From assembly GCA_007132865.1 (NCBI GenBank), contig SLNU01000155.1, positions 1 through 7,693 of the forward strand: DNA of 7,693 bases, written 5' to 3'. The notes under the pieces were generated by a model, which had not been told where the DNA came from, searched no databases, and was given only the letters and a program-made list of their open reading frames with translations. How positions within the stretch are numbered: position 1 is the first letter of the stretch; the number at the start of each line of letters is the position of its first letter. This DNA comes from Bacteroidales bacterium (GTDB lineage: Bacteria > Bacteroidota > Bacteroidia > Bacteroidales > UBA7960). Both the position numbers and the translations under genes were made by a program. This document shows, in pieces, positions 1-5,244 of the stretch.

Positions 1-2
1 CA

Positions 3-404
3 GCCGACCGGGGAATAGAAACCGGGGCACATTTTATTTTCGGACTGCCCGGAGAGAGCCGCGAGCAAATGCTTGCACAGGCCGGGATCATCAATGGCCT
101 GCCGCTGAACTCCGTGAAATTTCACCAGTTGCAGATTGTCCGCGGTACGGAAATGGCCAGGGAATACGCTGTCTCTCCTGAACTTTTCAATTTATTTTCA
201 TTGGAAGAATACCTGGATTTTATTTCCCGGTTCATTGAGCGCCTGCGTCCCGGTTTGTTGATCGAACGATTAACCGGGGAGGTCCCGCCCCGGTTCAATG
301 CCGGTCCCGGTTGGGGGGGGCTGCGGACAGACCAGGTGTTGCTGCGGATTGAAAAACGCTTGGAGGAAATAGACACCTGGCAGGGAAAACACTGGTCTGG
401 GTGA
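3..404 (+). CDS. YhcC-type radical SAM protein, C-terminal part (5' end outside window)
   Basis: The reading frame is open to the left edge, so only the last 133 residues are visible. They begin with a TGAHFIFGLPGES segment, which fits the late beta-strand region of a radical SAM barrel (GLPGE motif). Next come VKFHQLQIVRGTEMA and, further on, ERLRPGLLIERLTGEVPPRF, and the end is a QGKHW-type tail. This order is typical of the YhcC (TIGR01212) family and its radical SAM C-terminal extension. The CxxxCxxC iron-sulfur motif that defines the superfamily would lie upstream and cannot be checked. Members are cytosolic SAM-cleaving enzymes whose substrate is not firmly established, so no reaction is assigned. 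A run of eight G (313-320) encodes the WGG of PGWGG. The next + strand gene begins 142 bases downstream, so a shared operon is uncertain. Confidence 0.85.
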   Translation, partial: ADRGIETGAHFIFGLPGESREQMLAQAGIINGLPLNSVKFHQLQIVRGTEMAREYAVSPELFNLFSLEEYLDFISRFIERLRPGLLIERLTGEVPPRFNAGPGWGGLRTDQVLLRIEKRLEEIDTWQGKHWSG

Positions 405-455
405 GTCGTGGATGCGGTGTCCTGGCTGAGATTTGTCGTGGTTGTGGTGTTCCTG
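405..455. repeat. Imperfect direct repeat, two copies about 30 bp apart
   Basis: GTCGTGGATGCGGTGTCCTG (405-424) and a copy at 435-455 (beginning GTCGTGGTTGTGGTGT, ending TCCTG) differ by two substitutions and one inserted T. The first copy starts directly after the stop codon of the radical SAM gene. No function can be assigned. The region is GT-rich and non-coding by position. Confidence 0.7.
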
Positions 456-487
456 CCATTGTTTTAACCGAAATAAGAGGTTTTTTA

Positions 488-495
488 TATTTTTG
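488..495 (+). promoter_or_regulatory. Candidate Bacteroidota -7 promoter element upstream of abgT
   Basis: TATTTTTG matches the Bacteroidota -7 consensus TAnnTTTG at every fixed position and would give a leader of roughly 45 bases before the ATG at 547. The -33 TTTG partner is poor: only TTTT at 462-465, with 22 bases between the boxes. In an AT-rich stretch such a match can arise by chance. Confidence 0.35.
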
Positions 496-523
496 TGCTT
501 TCGCTCCGAATTTGTGCTTTCGC
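492..523. repeat. Perfect 13-bp direct repeat upstream of abgT, possible operator
   Basis: TTTGTGCTTTCGC occurs at 492-504 and again at 511-523, with a 19-bp period and a 6-bp spacer. The first copy begins inside the candidate -7 element, so a protein bound here would cover the presumed transcription start. The period is close to two helical turns, which suits binding on one face of DNA. The operator role is inferred; the repeat itself is seen directly. Confidence 0.5.
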
Positions 524-546
524 CGAAAACCTTTTAAACTACATCA

Positions 547-2100
547 ATGGAAAATAACCAGAAAGGAATGATCGCCCGGATGCTTGGCGCCGTCGAGCGG
601 GTGGGGAACAAGCTGCCACATCCTGGGACCCTGTTCGCCATCTTTGCCGTGGGCATTGTCTTTTTAAGCGGGATCGCATCCCTGTTCAATGTCACTGCGG
701 TTCACCCGGGAACCGGGGAAGACGTGGAGGTGGTCAACCTGGTCAGCCAGCGCGGGCTGCATCTGATCATGACCAATATGGTGGTGAACTTTACCTCTTT
801 TGCACCATTGGGGACCGTTCTGGTGGCCTTGCTTGGGATCGGGATTGCGGAGTCCAGCGGACTGATGTCGACCGGGCTTCGCCTGCTGGTAATCTCTGCA
901 CCAAAAAAGCTGCTCACCTTTGCCATCGTTTTTGCAGGCATTCTTTCAAATACGGCCAGCGAGGTTGGCTATGTGGTCCTGGTTCCGCTGGGCGGCATGA
1001 TATTCCTTGCCGTGGGAAGAAACCCCATAGCAGGTATTGCCGCGGCCTTTGCCGGGGTTTCAGGCGGGTATTCGGCAAACCTATTGCTTGGTACAATCGA
1101 TCCGCTGCTTGCCGGACTTTCAGAAGAGGCTGCACGGATCATTGACCCCGCCTATACAGTGAATCCTGCTGCCAACTACTACTTCATGTTCGTCTCCACC
1201 TTTTTCATTGCGGTGATTGGGACCTGGGTGACCGAAAAAGTCGTTGTTCCCCGCTTGGGTGCCTATACCGGCGATGCCAAGCCTGAGGAGATAAAACAGC
1301 TGGATGCAATGGAAAAACGAGGGCTGAAGTATACGTTTTGGGCATTTCTTGCGATCGTGCTTTTAATTATATACAGTGTGGCCCCTGTAAGCGGTGGTAT
1401 ATGGGAGCATATTCCGGGATCGGGACTGATGCGTGACCCGGATACCGGGGGTCTGCTCCGATCTCCGTTTATGAGCGGGATTGTTGCGCTGATCTTCCTG
1501 ATCGCCGGCGTACTTGGCGTGGTTTACGGGATCGGGGCCAAAACCCTTAAAAGCAATTATGATGTGATCAACGGCATGGGCAAGGCCATGTCGACCCTGG
1601 GCACTTACATCGTGCTGGTTTTCTTTGCGGCACAATTTGTGGCCTATTTTAACTGGACGAACCTCGGACTGATCTTTGCGATCAAGGGAGCCAATGCCAT
1701 CGGGACACTCGGAATGGGAAGGATCCCGTTGATGATCGCCCTGGTGCTCGTGGCCGCCATGATCAATCTGGTCATAGGTAGCGCCAGCGCCAAATGGGCC
1801 ATTTTGGCACCTGTCTTTATTCCCATGTTCATGCTACTGGGCTATTCGCCTGAATTTACCCAGCTGGCTTACCGGGTTGGCGACAGCGTTACCAATGTGA
1901 TTGCGCCCATGATGTCTTATTTTGCGATGATCGTGGCATTCATTGAACGTTACGATAAAAAGGCGGGGATCGGGACCATCATCGCGACCATGCTGCCCTA
2001 TACCATTGTCTTCCTGGGGGCCTGGCTGATCATGCTGATATTCTGGATACTGGCCGGGCTGCCCATCGGACCGGGGGCACCTTTGTTCTACTCATTGTAA
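547..2100 (+). CDS. abgT: AbgT-family transporter (p-aminobenzoyl-glutamate transporter family)
   Basis: This 517-residue polytopic inner-membrane protein has the usual length for AbgT/MtrF/YdaH proteins. The N-terminus [14 protein letters not shown] (17-30) is the typical family opening. The first re-entrant/hairpin region reads [17 protein letters not shown] (134-150), and [18 protein letters not shown] (173-190) follows. The second half has [16 protein letters not shown] (407-422) and YRVGDSVTN (442-450). By alignment from memory, Asp185, Trp417, Pro435, Arg443 and Asp446 fit the residues shown to matter in MtrF and YdaH. Known members import p-aminobenzoyl-glutamate, and MtrF and YdaH have been reported to export sulfonamides; the substrate here is unknown. 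The usual partner hydrolases AbgA and AbgB are not in the window. The ATG at 547 is chosen because it puts the family opening near residue 17; Met8 is an alternative. No Shine-Dalgarno sequence is seen, as is common in Bacteroidota. Confidence 0.93.
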   Translation: MENNQKGMIARMLGAVERVGNKLPHPGTLFAIFAVGIVFLSGIASLFNVTAVHPGTGEDVEVVNLVSQRGLHLIMTNMVVNFTSFAPLGTVLVALLGIGIAESSGLMSTGLRLLVISAPKKLLTFAIVFAGILSNTASEVGYVVLVPLGGMIFLAVGRNPIAGIAAAFAGVSGGYSANLLLGTIDPLLAGLSEEAARIIDPAYTVNPAANYYFMFVSTFFIAVIGTWVTEKVVVPRLGAYTGDAKPEEIKQLDAMEKRGLKYTFWAFLAIVLLIIYSVAPVSGGIWEHIPGSGLMRDPDTGGLLRSPFMSGIVALIFLIAGVLGVVYGIGAKTLKSNYDVINGMGKAMSTLGTYIVLVFFAAQFVAYFNWTNLGLIFAIKGANAIGTLGMGRIPLMIALVLVAAMINLVIGSASAKWAILAPVFIPMFMLLGYSPEFTQLAYRVGDSVTNVIAPMMSYFAMIVAFIERYDKKAGIGTIIATMLPYTIVFLGAWLIMLIFWILAGLPIGPGAPLFYSL

Positions 2101-2165
2101 AGACCCACAAGTCCGTTTCCCTTAGCCAGGCAGAAGGGCTGCCGTGTTCCGGGTAGACCAGGGAG

Positions 2166-2215
2166 TGTTCTGCAGACCAGAGCGCCTGCAGGACGATATG
2201 GTATCCGTTTTTTTT
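2166..2215 (+). terminator. Possible terminator between abgT and the stress gene
   Basis: Bases 2166-2175 can pair with 2186-2195 (core CTGCAG with CTGCAG). The stem has ten pairs including two G-U, around a ten-base loop. A run of eight T (2208-2215) follows, but 12 bases after the stem, which is too far for a classical intrinsic terminator. A weaker stem, ACGATA with TATCCGT and one bulged base (2193-2208), abuts the T-run and competes with the first. Position after the abgT stop fits termination; the structure is not textbook. Confidence 0.3.
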
Positions 2216-2244
2216 CTATTTTTACATTAAAACCATTACAGGCA

Positions 2245-3165
2245 ATGCACCAATCCGAAAGAGATACCATCCTGGTACCCACCGATTTTTCGGATGTCTC
2301 GGATTTTGCCATTGACCATGCCGTGGAGATTGCCAAAATCTTCAACCATCGGATCTGTCTGCTGCATGTGGTCAGCAAGCGCACTCCGGGGACCAAGCGG
2401 CATATTGCAATTCAGGAAAAGCTACAAACGCAGGCCGATGCCGTTTCACGCAGGACCAGGCTTTCGGTAAGTTTCCTGGTGGAGGCGGGCAGCATATTCA
2501 CCATGATCAGTGAAGTGGCAGACCGCATCGCCGCAGAGTTTATCGTCATGGGGATTCACGGGAAAAAAGGCGTGCAGCATCTGCTCGGAAGCTTTGCCTA
2601 CAAGGTGGTCTGCAGTGCCAATGTGCCGGTAATGGTGGTCAAGCATATGCACCACCACGTCGGATACAAAAACATCATCGTACCCATTGATTTTTCCCGG
2701 GAAAGCACACAGAAGATCACCCAGGCAATCTTGTTTGCAAAGTATTTTAATGCCAGGGTCCGGGTGTTCGGGTTTTTATCTTCCATTAACAAAGCCAAGA
2801 TTATCAAGAAGGAAGCCTTGCTTAAAAATGTGACCGATGTGTTCAAAAAGCAGCGTATCCCTGTCACGACCGACCTGTTGGTGAAGCCCGGCACTGACTG
2901 GGAGGGTGCCCTGATGCGTTTTGCAGAAGAAACGGATGCCGACCTGATCATGATCGTTGCGGAGAAAGGCAGCCGGATTCCGGAGATCTTTTCTTCGAAC
3001 TCGGCAGAGAGCATCATCGACAAGGCCGATGTTCCCGTGCTTACTTTTGTACCGCAGGCCGAGGACCAGGTCTCAACGGGCAGTAAAAAGGCCATCGTCC
3101 GCTCTTTCGTAGACCCCCTGGGTTTACTGGACAGTAAACCCGGTAATGATGATAGAAACTTTTGA
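2245..3165 (+). CDS. Tandem-domain universal stress protein (UspA family)
   Basis: This 306-residue, probably cytosolic protein has two Usp domains in a row. Domain 1 (about 7-133) starts with TILVPTDFSDVSDFA, with Asp14 at the usual nucleotide-contacting position. It ends with GIHGKKGVQHLLGS (103-116), an ATP-loop motif in which eight residues, not the usual nine, separate the second and third glycines; this spacing is familiar in Bacteroidota. Domain 2 (about 142-270) starts with NIIVPIDFSRES (Asp149). Its loop, AEKGSRIPEIFSSNS (239-253), lacks the paired glycines, so it probably binds nucleotide poorly or not at all. A histidine cluster (134-139, HMHHHV) links the domains. Residues 271-306 form an extra tail whose coding DNA contains a strong hairpin and the next gene's start. 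No Shine-Dalgarno sequence is clear. A near match to the Bacteroidota -7 box (TATTTTTA, 2217-2224) lies just upstream. Usp proteins are stress-response proteins, often ATP-binding; the partner is unknown. Confidence 0.93.
   Translation: MHQSERDTILVPTDFSDVSDFAIDHAVEIAKIFNHRICLLHVVSKRTPGTKRHIAIQEKLQTQADAVSRRTRLSVSFLVEAGSIFTMISEVADRIAAEFIVMGIHGKKGVQHLLGSFAYKVVCSANVPVMVVKHMHHHVGYKNIIVPIDFSRESTQKITQAILFAKYFNARVRVFGFLSSINKAKIIKKEALLKNVTDVFKKQRIPVTTDLLVKPGTDWEGALMRFAEETDADLIMIVAEKGSRIPEIFSSNSAESIIDKADVPVLTFVPQAEDQVSTGSKKAIVRSFVDPLGLLDSKPGNDDRNF
3118..3143 (+). promoter_or_regulatory. Strong hairpin just before the proline dehydrogenase start
   Basis: GGGTTTACTG (3120-3129) and CAGTAAACCC (3132-3141) are perfect inverted repeats separated by GA. 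A T-G and a C-G pair extend the stem to 3118 and 3143, giving twelve pairs. The start codon follows at 3146, only two bases after the stem, and the whole element lies inside the coding sequence of the stress protein. No T-run follows, so it is not a terminator. It could hold the dehydrogenase start closed until ribosomes finishing the upstream gene melt it, or act at DNA level as an operator. These roles are inferred. Confidence 0.6.
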
Positions 3166-4330
3166 GAATACCCGCCTGGCCTTTAAGGACCGGTCAGACC
3201 GGGAGTTGAGAAAGGCTTACTGGCTTTTTCGTCTGGTGGGTAACCCCTTCCTGGTAAAAGTTGGTGCGATAAAATTGCGGATTGCGCTGTGGCTGCGCTT
3301 TCCGGTTAACTGGATTCTGAAGCCAACCATCTTCAGCCATTTTTGCGGAGGAGAACAGATCAGTGAATGCGGGGGGACCATTGAACGGCTCGCCGCCGGT
3401 GGCATACAAACAATATTGGACTATTCCGCAGAAGGCAGGGAAACCGACGCCGAGTTTGACCGGACTGCCCATGAGGTGATGGAAACAATTAAAAAAGCGG
3501 TGTCAGACAAAAACATCCCTTATGCCGTATTCAAGCCAACCGGCATGGCCCGCTTCGGCCTGCTGGAAAAATTGCAGTCACGCAAGGCGCTGACAGCTGC
3601 GGAGCAAGCTGAGCTGGAACGGGTGCATGGGCGGATCGGGTCCATTTGCCGCCTGGCGGAGGAAACCGGGGTTCCCGTAATGGTGGATGCCGAGGAAAGC
3701 TGGATACAGGATGCGGTGGACCGGCTGGTGGAGGACCTTACCCTCAAGTACAATAAAGGCCGGCCCTTGATTTTTAACACGCTGCAAATGTATCGCCACG
3801 ATCGTCTGGATTACCTGGAACGGTTTCTTTCCCGCTCCCGGGCAATGGGAGTTATGCCCGCTTTCAAACTGGTACGAGGGGCCTATATGGAAAAGGAGCG
3901 TGAGCGGGCCATCGCCATGGATTATCCATCTCCGATATATCCCGACAAGCCTTCCACAGACGATGCTTATGACAAGGCCACACGGTTTTGCCTGGAGCAT
4001 GTCGACCATATGGCCGTTTGCATTGGGACCCACAATGAGAACAGCTGTGCGCTGGCCGCGGAGGCGATGGACGGACTTGGCATTCCGCACAACCATCCGC
4101 GGGTTTCCTTTGCACAGCTCCTCGGGATGAGCGACCACATCAGTTATCCGCTCGCAGCCGACGGTTTCAACGTTTGCAAATATGTCCCGTACGGACCTGT
4201 CAGAACAGTCGTACCTTATCTCATCAGGAGGGCGGAGGAAAACACCTCTGTTGCCGGACAGACATCCAGGGAATTGTATCTTATCAGAAAAGAGATCCAA
4301 CGGAGAAAAATGGCCCATACCAGTTCCTGA
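3146..4330 (+). CDS. Proline dehydrogenase, stand-alone (FAD, EC 1.5.5.2)
   Basis: This enzyme oxidises L-proline to pyrroline-5-carboxylate and passes electrons through FAD to membrane quinones, the first step of proline catabolism. The 394-residue protein is a complete monofunctional form with no fused aldehyde dehydrogenase. Family motifs appear in order: AVFKPTGMARF (127-137, Lys130), DAEESWIQDA (181-190), FNTLQMYRHDRL (210-221), KLVRGAYMEKER (241-252), GTHNE (294-298), QLLGMSDHISY (324-334) and YVPYGPVRTVVPYLIRRAEEN (346-366, broken by no gap). Lys130, Asp181 and the paired Arg361-Arg362 match the proline-binding residues known from PutA. The sequence reads like Bacteroidota proline dehydrogenases throughout. 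The start overlaps the stress gene by 20 bases; two ATG codons stand in tandem (3146 and 3149) and either could be used. The overlap and the hairpin before it suggest translational coupling. The P5C dehydrogenase needed for glutamate formation is not in the window. Confidence 0.95.
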   Translation: MMIETFENTRLAFKDRSDRELRKAYWLFRLVGNPFLVKVGAIKLRIALWLRFPVNWILKPTIFSHFCGGEQISECGGTIERLAAGGIQTILDYSAEGRETDAEFDRTAHEVMETIKKAVSDKNIPYAVFKPTGMARFGLLEKLQSRKALTAAEQAELERVHGRIGSICRLAEETGVPVMVDAEESWIQDAVDRLVEDLTLKYNKGRPLIFNTLQMYRHDRLDYLERFLSRSRAMGVMPAFKLVRGAYMEKERERAIAMDYPSPIYPDKPSTDDAYDKATRFCLEHVDHMAVCIGTHNENSCALAAEAMDGLGIPHNHPRVSFAQLLGMSDHISYPLAADGFNVCKYVPYGPVRTVVPYLIRRAEENTSVAGQTSRELYLIRKEIQRRKMAHTSS

Positions 4331-4339
4331 GGTTACTTG

Positions 4340-4431
4340 CTTCCCGGTTTTCGGGGTGAACAGAATCCTGGGGCTCGGTACTTCCCGGTCCTGCGGCGCT
4401 ACGTCCTGTGTCGCTACTTCCCGGTCCTGCG
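4340..4431. repeat. GC-rich degenerate repeats at the convergent gene junction
   Basis: CGGTACTTCCCGGTCCTGCG (4376-4395) recurs at 4412-4431 with one mismatch, including 17 identical bases in a row, at a 36-bp period. A shortened relative (CGCTACGTCCTG, 4396-4407) lies between them, and the core CTTCCCGGT appears a third time at 4340-4348. The array fills most of the gap between the two converging genes and includes the stop codon and last few codons of the methyltransferase. No clear intrinsic terminator is visible here. It may be a dispersed intergenic repeat family, but that cannot be judged from one window. Confidence 0.65.
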
Positions 4432-5244
4432 CTGCCTGACGGCATCGAAAGCCAGTATGGCTACCGATACGGAAACATTGAGGGAGTCGATGCTTCCGGA
4501 CATGGGGATTCGGACCAATGCGTCTGCATGCTCCCTCCAATAAGCGGATAGTCCCTTGTCCTCAGCCCCGAAAACCAGTGCTGTGGGTCCCGAAAGATCT
4601 TCAAGGTAATAGTCGGATGCTTTTTGCAGGGCCGCGGCAAGGATCTTTGGTTTCTTGCCGGAGGGGCCAGCCGGAAGCCTGCGTATCCAGTCAGTCGCTT
4701 CATCAGGCTGGCAAACAGTGATGGGCACCGTGAATACGCATCCCAGGCTTGACCGGATCACATTCGGGTTGAACACATCGGTTCCCGGATCACAGATCAG
4801 TACCGCATCCATCCCGGCCGCATCAGCTGTCCTGAGAATGGCTCCCAGGTTCCCGGGCTTTTCCACGGCCTCCAGGACCAGGACCAGGGGGTCTGGTTTC
4901 AGTATGATCTGGTCAAGGACCGGTAGTTGCTTTCCGGCCACCAGCATAATACCCTCCTTGTTTTCCCTGTATGCCAGTTTGTCGTATACTGCCCGGCTTA
5001 CTTCCACCAGCGTTCGGCCTGCTTCTCCGTCCAGGTCAACCGGGTATGCAGCATCTGCCGTGTAGATCTGCGGGCATACCAGCAAATGCGCCACCCGGAC
5101 CCCTGAGCGCAATGCCAGCGAAACCTCACGCCGGCCTTCCACCACGAACAAACCCGAACTTTTCCGCTCGGCAAGTTTTTGCTGCAGCCTTAAGATTTTT
5201 TTAACCAGCGGATTGCTGGTGGATGTTATTTCCGGGGTTTTCAT
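4414..5244 (-). CDS. SpoU/TrmH-family RNA 2'-O-methyltransferase
   Basis: This cytosolic enzyme is predicted to transfer a methyl group from SAM to a ribose 2'-OH in rRNA or tRNA. From the chosen start it has 276 residues. An N-terminal substrate-binding domain (about 5-104) carries FVVEGRREVSLALRSG (33-48). The SPOUT knot domain follows with its three motifs: EKPGNLGAILRTADAAG (128-144; Asn132, Arg138), ALVFGAEDKGLS (222-233) and IPMSGSIDSLNVSVSVAIL (246-264; Asn256). All key residues are present, so it should be active. The layout resembles RlmB and other 23S rRNA methyltransferases, but the target nucleotide cannot be read from sequence. The start at 5244 (MKTPEITSTSNPLV) is preferred over an in-frame ATG at 5286: it begins where homologues do, and it forms an ATGA overlap with the upstream gene's stop. 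The last residues (about RRTGK) and the stop lie in a repeat unit, so the C-terminus may have been shaped by it. Confidence 0.92.
   Translation of the reverse strand: MKTPEITSTSNPLVKKILRLQQKLAERKSSGLFVVEGRREVSLALRSGVRVAHLLVCPQIYTADAAYPVDLDGEAGRTLVEVSRAVYDKLAYRENKEGIMLVAGKQLPVLDQIILKPDPLVLVLEAVEKPGNLGAILRTADAAGMDAVLICDPGTDVFNPNVIRSSLGCVFTVPITVCQPDEATDWIRRLPAGPSGKKPKILAAALQKASDYYLEDLSGPTALVFGAEDKGLSAYWREHADALVRIPMSGSIDSLNVSVSVAILAFDAVRQRRTGK

Larger units (their letters stand above)
474..536 (+). promoter_or_regulatory. Long-range inverted repeat in the abgT leader
   Basis: Bases 474-484 (TAAGAGGTTTT) can pair with 526-536 (AAAACCTTTTA). That gives eleven pairs, one of them G-U, closing a 41-base loop. 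The right arm ends ten bases before the abgT start codon. If transcription comes from upstream, the stem could affect ribosome access. The enclosed loop holds the candidate -7 box and the 13-bp direct repeats. The arms are AT-rich, so chance pairing is possible. Confidence 0.4.

Noticed and set aside
466..486. AACC...GGTT followed by six T as a terminator for the radical SAM gene
   Set aside because: The stem has only four pairs with a nine-base loop, too weak for an intrinsic terminator, and the T-run is better explained as part of the longer inverted repeat and promoter region.
2129..2143. Small hairpin GGCAG/CTGCC after the abgT stop
   Set aside because: It has only five pairs and no T-run, so it cannot be called a terminator.
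2598..3095. Minus-strand open frame of 165 codons within the stress gene
   Set aside because: It is entirely antisense to a well-supported two-domain Usp gene and shows no domain of its own.
4343..4356. CCCG/CGGG stem between the convergent genes as a bidirectional terminator
   Set aside because: It has four to five pairs only and no T-run on either side.
3578..4540. Long open frame (320 codons) on the minus strand opposite the proline dehydrogenase
   Set aside because: It lies antisense to a gene with full family motifs, its translation shows no recognisable domain, and it crosses the convergent junction into the methyltransferase in another frame.
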